From positions 186,001 to 250,000 of the forward strand of contig JASFAU010000018.1 of the NCBI GenBank assembly GCA_039704465.1: a stretch of 64,000 nucleotides of DNA. The letters are read 5' to 3'. Of the stretch, positions 12,050 to 20,928 are shown piece after piece. Source of the stretch: Plasmodiophora brassicae. Taxonomy: Eukaryota; Endomyxa; Phytomyxea; Plasmodiophorida; Plasmodiophoridae. The first letter of the stretch is position 1; each line of letters starts with the position of its first letter. The notes below the pieces were generated by a model. It was given only the letters and a program-made list of their open reading frames with translations, was not told where the DNA came from and ran no database searches. The translations under genes and the position numbers were made by a program.

Positions 12050-12621
12050 TCAGAAGGTGTAATTTGTGCGAGGAACAAGCGTGCGAGGTCATCCGGAGGA
12101 GGCACCGGGGTCCGAGGGGCCTGCGTGCCGCACGATCCTCAAGACGGATTGGTTCGAGGAGACCAATGCGTGCCAGAGGAGGACCAAGAGAGCTGGGACG
12201 ACCCGCTAAAGGGTCCCCGGGAATTTAGGCGAGCCAGGTCGCAGACGAAATGGTTGCCGAAACGGTTCGATGAAAGGTTTCATGCGGCCAGCGGGCAAGG
12301 GGCAATGACGGGCTTAGGGTGCGTCCGTCGTCGGCAAGGGCACCTGTCGCGGCACGCGTCGCTCTATCGGCGGCCGGCGCTGTCCCGGGGTGCCCGGTGG
12401 CAGGCGCGTGCCCAGTGCCCCACTCCGGCGTGCAGGTTCTCCGGGGTGGACCAGTGCGCGCGCGCAGCCCGCCCCATGAAGTCGAACAGGGGGAGGGGTC
12501 GGGTCGACGTGCGTAACGGCCACGCACCACCACTCGCCGTGCGACACTTTTGTCGTCAATCCGGCGGGGTCGTGCGCGTCCCCGTGATCCCTTCGTCGCC
12601 CGTCCCGTTCCGTTCGCCACC

Positions 12622-14091
12622 ATGGCCGTCGGCGTGCGGCGCAGCGCGCGACGCGTCCCGCTGGCCCCCGGCGTCGACGACGACGACAACGATGATACGG
12701 ACTCGGCGATCGTTGTCAAGCGCGACGCGGCAGCGCGCAAGCGCCGGCGCGTCTCGTTCGCCGACGACGACGACGACAACGCCAGCGACGACGACGACAA
12801 CGCCAGCGACGACGACGACGATGCGTCGTCCGACAGCTCAGCCGATGAAAACGAAAACGACAACGAAACGTCGACGGGCGATGTCGTGCAGCAGCAGCAG
12901 CCGCCCGAGGTCGACGGCGACGTCCTGGCCGTGGCCGATGCGGGTCGCGACGTCCTCGCCGAGGCCACCGTCCTATCGTCGGCGACGATCGACGAGATGC
13001 AATCGGCGATCATGGCGCGGGCCGTCCACGACATTAGCGAACGGGCGCTCTACGAGGTTCGGCAGGCGCGCGCCCCACAGGCGCCCGCCGTCCACTGCTG
13101 GTGCTGCAACGGTGTCGCTGAACCGCCTGCGACGCCGCTTCCTGCCGGGAGGTCCCTGCCTCTGTTCGTTGTGTCCGCGTCCCCCGAATGGCTGCTGCCG
13201 GCCATGTACTGCTCGAACGTGGCCTGCAGCGGGAGGAACCTCGGGTGCGATGCGACGCCCAGGTACGGCGAGGGCATGACGATGGAGAACGCGGGCGTCC
13301 TGATCGCGCTGCACTACCGAGGGCGATGGCTCCCGCTGGACGCGTTCCTGAAGCGGGGCGGCACCGGCGACGCCATCACCGAGGTCAACTCCGGCCTGAC
13401 CATCGACCGGATCGGGCTCGCCGTCCTGTTCCGGGTCATGAAGCCGTACGACGACTTCGTGGAGGAGGTCACCGTCGCAGCGACGAAGAAGGCTGCTGCC
13501 GACGACCGCGACGACGACGACGACGACGAGAACGTGAACGACGAGAACGCTGCGGCTGCCGCATGCATCGACAAGGTCGAGGAGGACACGAGACGACCGA
13601 TGCCGGTGGAGGACCTCGACGGCAGCGCCCGTCTCGTCTGGGTCGACGATCGCGCCGTCGGCTTCAGCACGTACTCGGTGCGCATGGACAGGCAGTACGG
13701 CGTGTTCGCCGTCCTGACCGGCATCTACGTCCGGCGCGAGCATCGTCGTCACGGGCACGGGCGCGCTCTCGTCCGCGACTTCTTCAGGCAAGTCGGCCCG
13801 AGCATCAGCCGGGATCGGGTCATGGCCGTGCAGGCGCCGCTGACCAGGCTGATGCTGGCCGTCATGATCAGCGCGCTGAGCCTGGAGGAACTGTCCCGGA
13901 TCAAGGTCGTCCGCCCGCACCTGCCCATGCAGCTGGCCGTCAGCGTCAAGAACTGGGTCAGCCTGAACAAGGGCCTGCCGCCCATAACCCGGCACCTGTT
14001 CGCGTCGCAGAAGGGTGCCGCCGGCCAGCAACAGCAGCAGCAGCAGCAAACGCCTCTGCAGGTGATCAGCGCCGCCGGCGACACGCGCTAG
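12622..14091 (+). CDS. FAM169-like acetyltransferase-fold protein with acidic low-complexity N-terminus
   Basis: One intronless frame of 489 residues starts in an excellent context (CCACCATGG). Residues about 15-90 are basic (KRRRVSF) and then very acidic, made of GAC-rich trinucleotide runs. A central domain contains a cysteine cluster (CWCCNGV) and a folded region with VLIALHYRGRWLPLDAF. Near residues 330-400 a GNAT-like core appears: VWVDDRAVGFSTYSV, then TGIYVRREHRRHGHGRALV, where the R-x-x-G-x-G-like turn would hold acetyl-CoA. This order resembles the FAM169 proteins of animals, whose function is poorly known. A polyglutamine run precedes the C-terminus. Gene prediction is strong; family and activity are inference. 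Confidence 0.7.
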   Translation: MAVGVRRSARRVPLAPGVDDDDNDDTDSAIVVKRDAAARKRRRVSFADDDDDNASDDDDNASDDDDDASSDSSADENENDNETSTGDVVQQQQPPEVDGDVLAVADAGRDVLAEATVLSSATIDEMQSAIMARAVHDISERALYEVRQARAPQAPAVHCWCCNGVAEPPATPLPAGRSLPLFVVSASPEWLLPAMYCSNVACSGRNLGCDATPRYGEGMTMENAGVLIALHYRGRWLPLDAFLKRGGTGDAITEVNSGLTIDRIGLAVLFRVMKPYDDFVEEVTVAATKKAAADDRDDDDDDENVNDENAAAAACIDKVEEDTRRPMPVEDLDGSARLVWVDDRAVGFSTYSVRMDRQYGVFAVLTGIYVRREHRRHGHGRALVRDFFRQVGPSISRDRVMAVQAPLTRLMLAVMISALSLEELSRIKVVRPHLPMQLAVSVKNWVSLNKGLPPITRHLFASQKGAAGQQQQQQQQTPLQVISAAGDTR

Positions 14092-14407
14092 ACGCGTTGC
14101 CTTGTAATCGTAATTGTAATGCATGCACTGGGTTTCCGTGCGGTGTCGTTATCCGTCTTGTGTCCGCCTGTGCAACCGGGTATCGTCGTCGACCTGCCGT
14201 GCTAGATATGGCCGAGCCACCGTCGCCGGCGCGTGACGTACTTCGCCACGTTCGGGTACCAACGTCGGACGAGGTGAAACCGTCGCCTGCACGTTCTGAT
14301 CGGCCTCATAGCGTCGCCCCCGGGTTCGGCACGTGCTCGTGTGACCTGATCGATCAGGCACTACATTGTCGGGGACGTCTCGTAGCGTTCGTCGATGGCA
14401 TGCGGTG

Positions 14408-15118
14408 TTACCCAAGCTTCGGTGTATACAGGTACCATGCCGGTGCTATGGTGCTGATGTCAACGTCATCGCGGTTGTCGTCTCCCCGGGCCAGGTTCGG
14501 ATGAATCAGGTGGCAGGTTTCTGACGCGTGCTGTAGCCCCAGTATGAAGTACCTCGCTATGGTTGAAAAGAAACGGTGCGCAGCGTCCTGCTCAGCTGGG
14601 CCGAATCGCGCGCCGAACTTCTTTCTCGTGGCGTACATCAGCGCTTTGCCCATGGGCTCCACCAGGCTCGGTCTAATCCCTCTGCGAGCATGCAGGTGCC
14701 CAAGCAGGACCACCTTCTCGACGATGCTGATCTGGATGGACACATCTCTACTTTGTTGCGGCCTCTTCGACAGTGCCGTCAGCATCCTGTCGAACATGCG
14801 ATCTGGTCGCACCCATTCAGATGAGCGCGCGCGCGGGCACCATTGCCGACGCGATTGCTGACCGAGTCTGTCCAGTTTGTCCGAAGTCCCAGTAAATAGG
14901 TGGTCGAACTCCAGCGGGTGGGTGACGGCGAACCTGGCGTACATATCGTGGGCAATACCATGCTGCGTCGCCTGCCCGTAGATCGGCTCCAGTAGGTCTA
15001 TATCGCTAGCGGACGCCAGCGCACCATGGCGCGCGTCATCATCGTGCAGGTCGATCACAATCTGGAACGCATCGGCGGCCGCTGCCGCATCCGCATCATC
15101 GTCGGCACGCGAACCCAT
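14408..15118 (-). CDS. Single-domain globin-like haemoprotein
   Basis: The reverse strand encodes about 236 residues from ATG 15118. The domain runs from IYGQATQHGIAHDMYARFAVTHP through LGHLHARRGIRPSLVEPMGKALM to FSTIARYFILGL. This matches globin helices A/B and E-H. HARRGI corresponds to the F-helix region that supplies the proximal histidine. An in-frame 60-nt segment with GT-AG ends and a branch-like CTGAAT (about 14820-14880) is probably an intron, since it breaks the domain with low-complexity residues. The N-terminus has an Asp/Ala-rich leader. No signal peptide is seen, so it is probably cytosolic. Oxygen or NO chemistry is likely but unproven. Confidence 0.65.
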   Translation of the reverse strand: MGSRADDDADAAAAADAFQIVIDLHDDDARHGALASASDIDLLEPIYGQATQHGIAHDMYARFAVTHPLEFDHLFTGTSDKLDRLGQQSRRQWCPRARSSEWVRPDRMFDRMLTALSKRPQQSRDVSIQISIVEKVVLLGHLHARRGIRPSLVEPMGKALMYATRKKFGARFGPAEQDAAHRFFSTIARYFILGLQHASETCHLIHPNLARGDDNRDDVDISTIAPAWYLYTPKLG

Positions 15119-15525
15119 CACGCGTTTGCCACGCGCGCTGCCGCCGTTCGGCTCGCCGTCGGCCGGGCCGCAGTTCGCACAGTTTGGCTCCGACGCGCTG
15201 CGCCCGGATGAACCGCCAGCAAAACCGCGCGCACGATGCAGTTCACGCGGACGCAAGAAAATTGTCTGCAGTGAACCCAAGTGGCTCCGGCTCGGCGGTC
15301 GGCACAGGAATGTCCGTACAGTAGGTACTGCCACCGACGGAGCACATCGGGCCACGCAAGAGCCAAATCACGCGTCCGCCGAAACAGGCCCTGTCTGCCC
15401 CCGCGCTGTCCGCCAACAACACTCACCTGTCGTTATTCGCTTTATAACCTTCCTCATCAGAGACGACGAAACCGCGCGAAGAGCTGCAAGCAACGTTCAT
15501 CTCGTGAGGGTTGGGGAATGGGGGA

Positions 15526-16455
15526 ATGACAATAGCGACAGGGTGGCCCGGACGCCGGGTCCCGCACGTGGTCCTGGGACGATCAGCAGATCTGGCAATG
15601 GACGTCGCCATCAACCTGATCGAGGTCGGCGGCGCCGGCGTCGGGTCGCCGCGCGCCGCATCGCATGGGCCGGCGATCGATATCTCCACCGAGGCGCGCC
15701 TCCCGCTGGAGAGCGAGGTCCGGCGGGCGCGCATTGGACAACCCGCCTGTGTCTGACACGGCCGGCAGGAGCGATCCCGTGTGGAGTACATGCTGCAGAT
15801 GAGTATGCAGAGCTCGCCGAGGCGTGCTCGGATCAGCGACATCGTGGCGGTCAGCAACCCGCACCTGAACCTGCGGTTCCAGAAGCGGACCCGCGGCCTG
15901 GACGTCGTCGAGTGCTGGGTCGATGCGTCCATGCTGGACGGCCAGAACACGTTGGGCGGCGTCATCAACAAAGGGTTCGTCGTTGGCCAGAAGGGCCTCG
16001 TGTTCACGTACGGCGCCGTCGACGTTCCTCGTGGCACCGAGGGCAACACCCATCATCAGCTGATCCTGTGCCATGTCGGCGTCGGCGTGTCCATGTGCAT
16101 GGAGGCATCCGCCATCCAGGGCAGGATTGATCTGGGCGAGGAGGTCGTCGTCCCCGACGGGTACGACAGCATCTTCATCCACAACGGGCCCATCAACCCC
16201 GACCTGGCTGACGACAATGGTATACGGAAACCGGTCACATACCAGCAGCAGCAGAGGGGACTGATACGAAGCGCAGAGGCGGACCGGGCCAGGAAGACGA
16301 CGGTGTCGTCGGTGGCGGGCATGACGCAGCAGCGGTTCCTCGTTCGCGACCCGGATCTGGTCCTGCCCGTCTACGTGCTGACCTGCGAGGTGAAAGCGTT
16401 CGACCAGCGAAATAAGGTCGGACGCTGCGATGTGGTACGGGGTCAGGCGCGATAA
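15526..16455 (+). CDS. ADP-ribosyltransferase (PARP-like) fold protein, boundaries uncertain
   Basis: After a probable intron (donor near 15718, acceptor CGGCAG near 15769), a continuous region contains GGVINKGFVVGQKGLVFTYG, QLILCHVGVGVS, VVVPDGYDSIFIHN and RDPDLVLPVYVLTCEV. The order of a GF...FTYG segment, a buried strand with a CxVxxG-like core, PxGYDS and a final LPxYVL strand is that of diverged PARP catalytic domains. The usual His-Gly start of the NAD site is not seen (VECWVDASML instead), so activity is doubtful. A second, in-frame intron (57 nt) probably interrupts the GYDS loop. The stop TAA shares its last base with the ATG of the next gene, so the two may be one gene. Confidence 0.5.
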
Positions 16456-18239
16456 TGGTCGTGATATCGCAGGCGGAGGTGTGCAACTCCTGTGAAACCG
16501 CCCCGGCCGTCGTGTTCTGCCATGCGGATAACGCCAGGTATGTGGGTCTCGTACGACAAATGCGGCCGGCGTCGCTCACCGGTGTGGCATGCACAGCCTG
16601 TGCGAACGTTGTGATCGGGCAGTTCATTCGACCAACAAAGTGGTCAGCAAACATCGACGGGTCCCAATCTCTGAGGTACCTCGGATCGGCGCGGGGCAAC
16701 CTCCTCGTTAACGTTTGGTGGTGGTGGTGGTGCAGAAACCAGTGACCGACTTTGGCACCTGTGTCTACCATCCAGACAACACCATCGCATACTACTGCCA
16801 CCTCTGCCAGGTACCCAGTCGCCGTTCCCATTCGGCGGGTTTGGGGACCTCATCGGCAAACAGGTCCCTGTCTGTATCCACTGCAAAATGATTGGCAGCC
16901 ATTCAGCTGGCGATGCGAGCACCCATAAGCTCACTGCAATCCGGGAGGCGTACGACCTGGCTCTGATGGCATCGCGCAAGAGCGACCCGTTCCTGGCTGA
17001 GCGCAGGGTCAGTGTCGAGTGCCTTCGTTTGCGAGGTACGTGGTTGCTGAGGCGACAGCAGATGCACATTATGCGAGACCTGGACGGCCTCGACAAGAAG
17101 CTAATGTCGCTCAACCTCAACACGAAGGAGGTCGAAGCCGAGATTCTTCGGAAGATGGAGCAAGCCCTGGCGGACCTGAAGAAGTGTGCTCAGGCCAAGG
17201 TTCCTCTGCGAATGAGTCGTCGACACGGGCGAACTGATCCTTGCTCTAGGTCAGCGTCGTCCTGGCAGAGGAAGTGGACCTGAAACGTCAGCTGTTCCGT
17301 ATCAGTTGGCTTGAGGAATTCCTGACGCTCCAGCAACGGTCGCTCGGCCCGGTACGTTATAGTGCCCCGCGCTGCCTGGCCAAATGGTTTCGTAACGTCC
17401 CGCGATGTCAGGTCGAATTCCTGGAGGCCTGGTCCCGTCACGTCAAGTACAGGACGGAGTTGCATACGCCCCCTTCACACAGCGTATGTCTTGGGGAGCA
17501 ATGTCCACATGTTGACGGGGCAATGACAGCCATCGTCTAGGGCGTTCGGCGGAGCCGGACCGTTCGCCCCGACATCATCGTTCAGGGCGCGCTGACCGTG
17601 TCGTCCATGAAGAAGGACGATTCGATGATGGGCAGCATCGTGGCCACTGAGGAGGACGATCGCGAGAACGCTGCGTTTGCCCAGCAGGCGGAGACGTACG
17701 ACGATGACGAGGTTCTGCGCAGCGAGAAGTCGTTGCGATCGGAACTGCTTCGCGATCTGGACCAGCCGCGCGCCGTCGAACCTGCCCGGGCGCCCAGCCC
17801 AGCGAATTCGGTGTCGTCCGTCTACTCGGTGGCGCAGAGCCTGGCCCATTCCGTGTCCAGCGGTGTGGCGGCCCCTGGTGGCCGGTCGCTGAAGGTCCAC
17901 ACGGGGCGCGACCTCATGTGTCCCCACTGACTGACATGCCAGACGGTGCAGGAGCTGATCGCCGTCTACGAAGCCGGGCACCAGCAGCAGGCGCAGCACC
18001 CGTACTCGTCGCAGGTCGAAGGGCATCGCAGCAGCGTCGAGCGTCGCAGCTCGCACGCGTACAGGTCGCCCGACCAGATCATCGCCGAGCGCATGCGAAC
18101 GCCTTCCCGAACGCAAGTCCACCGGCGCGATGCCTCGCCGGCACCGTCCAACGCGTCGTCGTCCATGAGCAAGGTGTCGGCCAGTAAAGGCTGGGCCGAC
18201 GCCTGGCACGTGAAGCTGGGGAGCGGGCAGCGACCGTAA
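16455..18239 (+). CDS. Two-B-box zinc-finger protein with coiled coil
   Basis: Nine exons (16455-16537, 16597-16675, 16736-16810, 16864-17007, 17059-17199, 17250-17351, 17412-17483, 17541-17894, 17952-18239) give 445 residues in one frame. The first B-box reads CNSCETAPAVVFCHADNA then LCERCDRAVHS and KHRRVPI. A second, VYHPDNTIAYYCHLC then CIHCKMIGSH, follows directly. A predicted coiled coil (about residues 130-200, DLDGLDKKLMSL and EAEILRKMEQAL) comes next. The C-terminal half is Ser-rich and disordered (SPANSVSSVYSVAQS). There is no RING, so a TRIM-type ubiquitin ligase role is not supported; such proteins usually act as scaffolds. The stop lies 39 bp from the convergent cyclophilin stop. 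Confidence 0.85.
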
Positions 18240-18278
18240 GCTTCGGCAGCGGGCACGCGATGGCATATGGTTTCGTTA

Positions 18279-18845
18279 TTACATTTGGCCGCATTGCGAG
18301 ACGACGACGGGGACGGTGGGCTGGTTGCTCTTGCCGGTCGGCACGTTCTCGATCTTGCGGACGGTCAGGAACCCGTCGATGACCTTGCCGAAGACGACGT
18401 GCTTGTTGTCCAGCCAGGGGCTCGGTTGCGTTAGGATGAAGAACTGGCAGCCGTTCGAGTTCGGGCCGCTGTTCGCCATCGACAGCAGGAACGGGGAATC
18501 GTGCCGCCCGCCGAACGACTCGTCGGCGAACTTGTCGCCGTAGATCGACGTGCAGCCGGACCCGTCGCCGGCCACGAAATCGCCGCCCTGGATCATGAAA
18601 TCCTTGATGATCCGATGGAACGGGCAGCCTTTGTACCCCTGGGGCACACCGGTTCGCTTGAACTCGCCCGTGCAGAACTGCCGGAAATTCTCGCACGTGC
18701 GCGGCACCTGGTTGGCGTACAGCTCCATGACGATGCGCCCGGCCTCGTGCGACCCGATCGTGATGTCGAAGAACACGACCGGGTTCTCCTCCGATGTCAG
18801 GTTCTCGTACCGGGACCGTAGCGTGGCCGAGACGGCGGTCGACAT
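18279..18845 (-). CDS. PPIH: Cyclophilin H, spliceosomal peptidyl-prolyl isomerase
   Basis: A single exon encodes 188 residues, close to the 177 of human [51 protein letters not shown] and [16 protein letters not shown] keep the isomerase active site (the HR of FHRII, QGGDF, NGCQFF). The end [11 protein letters not shown] closely matches PPIH rather than cyclophilin A. PPIH binds PRP4/PRP3 in the U4/U6.U5 tri-snRNP. The frame stays open upstream to 19085, but that extension is Arg/Pro-rich and not conserved, so [11 protein letters not shown] was chosen. An upstream 5' UTR intron is possible. Confidence 0.93.
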   Translation of the reverse strand: MSTAVSATLRSRYENLTSEENPVVFFDITIGSHEAGRIVMELYANQVPRTCENFRQFCTGEFKRTGVPQGYKGCPFHRIIKDFMIQGGDFVAGDGSGCTSIYGDKFADESFGGRHDSPFLLSMANSGPNSNGCQFFILTQPSPWLDNKHVVFGKVIDGFLTVRKIENVPTGKSNQPTVPVVVSQCGQM

Positions 18846-19072
18846 GGCGATCACGCGCGCCGACGGGCTTGGTCTGCAGCTCCACCACGGACTGCGTAAA
18901 CGCACCGGCGCGCGATGGCAACCACCTGGATGACGATGAACGTACGTCGCGTGATCCGGTCGAACGCGTGCCTGCCCAGCAGGCGGTGGTCCGGGTCGCG
19001 AGGTCGACCACCTCCTAAATGCACGTTTCCGCTGCTCGACCGCGTATTCGGTGGTTTGCTCACTGGCGTAAT

Positions 19073-19536
19073 GCTTAGATTGCACGGTGTGGTACGTGGT
19101 TCTGGATCACAGATTGACACCGTTCGATCCGCGCGCTCGTCCCGTCGGGCTCGTCCTGGACGAGAACGATGATGTTGATACGCTGAGAAGGGAGGTACGA
19201 TCGCGGTGCCAGCATCTGAAGAAGTTTCTTGTCGACAACCTGCGATGCGCTCCAAAGAGCATGCCGGATGTCTCGTTAAAGAAATCGGTGAAGGTGCATA
19301 CGCTGGAGACGTCGTCGGATTCGCCGTTGCTGGTGATCGCACCGCGGGCCCGGCGACCCGGGTTCCAGGGCGTTATCGACCAGTTCGCGCTGGATGAAGA
19401 TGAGATCATGACGGCGGTTCGGACCGATGGGGCCACCACCGGCAAGTCATGGCTGGACGAAGTCGATTGCGCCCTGAGCGACAGGAAGGAACGGGAAGAG
19501 GCCATACGGCGTGAACCCGACCCCGGCTGGTTTTGA
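19073..19536 (+). CDS. Crinkler-header-like protein, copy 1 (5' exon not found)
   Basis: An open frame begins after a likely acceptor (CTTAG near 19076) and has no ATG of its own, so a 5' exon is missing from this model. [12 protein letters not shown] opens a compact domain with [32 protein letters not shown] and SPLLVIAPR. This pattern of strands around a helix ending in a hydrophobic strand before Pro-Arg resembles the ubiquitin-like header of Crinkler (CRN) proteins. It is clearly a paralogue of the gene at 19954-20676. The C-terminal part (about 60 residues, acidic) is unlike the copy. The family call is tentative. Confidence 0.4.
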
Positions 19537-19758
19537 AACTATCATGAACCTAAAGTATCCACAGACGCATCAGCGAACTGGCTCAGCCAGCGCGCAACTG
19601 CAACGAGAAACTGGCTACAATGTGAGAACGGACCCGGATGGGTCGGGTTTGAGGGGCAGACCCCGATTCGGGGCTCGACACGTCCTCAAGTCGGTCATCA
19701 CGCGAACGTTCGCCCTCTGAAGAGGGGCGGTTCGCCCCCAGTGACGATGACGATACTA

Positions 19759-19830
19759 GCCACAATGGCGCAGTGGCAGCGCACCCGCTTTGTAAGCGGT
19801 AGGCCGCGTGTTCAATCCACGCTTGTGGTA
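19759..19830 (+). tRNA. tRNA-Thr (anticodon TGT)
   Basis: Seventy-two bases fold into a full cloverleaf. The acceptor stem is GCCACAA with TTGTGGT (first pair G-U). The D stem is GCGC/GCGC. The anticodon loop TTTGTAA places TGT at positions 34-36, and the T arm is GCGTG-TTCAATC-CACGC. The first anticodon-stem pair is a C-U mismatch. Both internal pol III boxes are present (TGGCGCAGTGG, GTTCAATCC) and a TTTTT terminator follows at about 19842. There is no intron. It lies between the two Crinkler-header-like genes on the same strand. Confidence 0.93.
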
Positions 19831-19841
19831 CTCGGGGGACA

Positions 19842-19847
19842 TTTTTG
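19842..19847 (+). terminator. Pol III terminator of the tRNA-Thr gene
   Basis: A run of five T residues begins about a dozen bases after the tRNA discriminator base, the usual stop signal for RNA polymerase III. Confidence 0.6.
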
Positions 19848-19953
19848 GCGTGCCGGTGCAAATCCGCGTCGACGTGGTCGACCACGCTGCATCTTTTTTT
19901 GGTGAAGCGCGCGCCCCCCTCCCTCCTCTGTCCGACTGCCGTCCGACGACGTC

Positions 19954-20676
19954 ATGCAGCGCACCGTGGGCGACGTCTGTCGCTGCGTTGGGATCGGCCC
20001 CATCCCGCGTGCGGCGGGGTCGGCGGCGCTGCAGGCGCGGGTCTGGCGCGGTGGCGTACGATCCGCCGTCCGTCTGATCCCGGTCGAGGGTCCGCATGCA
20101 ACGGTGACGCGGGCAGCGCGGTGCTGACTCGGGTTGTTGTGGGCAGAGCGGACGTACTGGTATGTCGTTGTCAACCATAACCGGGAACCGTTGGCGGGCG
20201 ACGCCGCCGAACCGGAGTCGGTCAAGTTCAAGGTCGACCAGGTCGTGCGGGACTTCCGGCAGCACGTCTACGAGCGGTCGGCGGAGCTGCAGAGGTTCGA
20301 CGTCGAGCACATCCGATGCTGCACGTCGAAGCGGCTGGACGTCAACCTGAAGATGAAGCTCCTGCTCAGCCAGGTGCACTCGAAGCAGGCGTCGCCGATC
20401 CTGGTGATTACACCGCGACCGCGGACGGCGATCGATTACAAACCGACGCATCGGAAGACGGCGCAGCGCCCGGGGCCCGACCTCAGCTTCAGGACGGGCA
20501 TCGACCAGTACGCCATCTGCCCTGGGTACCATCGCGGGTCCTGGATCGACAAGTTCTTCGAAGCCGCCGAGAACATCACGAACCAGAAGGAGTGCAAGGA
20601 AGCTGCCGCTAGGCTCCTCAAGGACCCGAGCCTATTCCAGCCTGGGCCTGGCGGGAGGCGCAACGGCTCTCACTAA
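19954..20676 (+). CDS. Crinkler-header-like protein, copy 2
   Basis: Two exons (19954-20089 and 20147-20676, a 57-nt intron with branch GCTGAC) give 221 residues. The conserved block starts TYWYVVVNHNREPL and continues through VKFKVDQVVRDFRQHV, FDVEHIRCC, LDVNLKMKLLL and SPILVITPRPR. It aligns with copy 1 along about 90 residues. The rest contains FRTGIDQYAICPGYHRGSW and a charged helix with NQKECKEAAARLL. If the Crinkler resemblance holds, this is the ubiquitin-like header without a recognisable toxin or nuclease C-terminus. The first exon is less certain than the second. Confidence 0.45.
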
Positions 20677-20928
20677 AGGTTCGCTTGCAGCGCGTCGATG
20701 GCCGTGCAACCTATTGCCAGGGGCTGACAAACGCCAATAGCTAGCCTGGTGGCCCTGCGAGGCTGGCAATAAGGGTCCTCCGTGCCTCGGAGACGTGTGA
20801 ACATGCGGTGGTACCGAGTGGATCAGGGGGCTGGTCGGTCAGCACCCGCGCGACGCGGCCCCTGACGGTTTCAGATCGCGCGTGTGACAGCAAGCGGATT
20901 GTAGTTGGCGCTGACCAGCGCGACGACG

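Noticed and set aside
18846..19085. An in-frame N-terminal extension of cyclophilin H
   Set aside because: It is Arg/Pro-rich and unlike any PPIH leader. Only the part from [11 protein letters not shown] aligns with the family.
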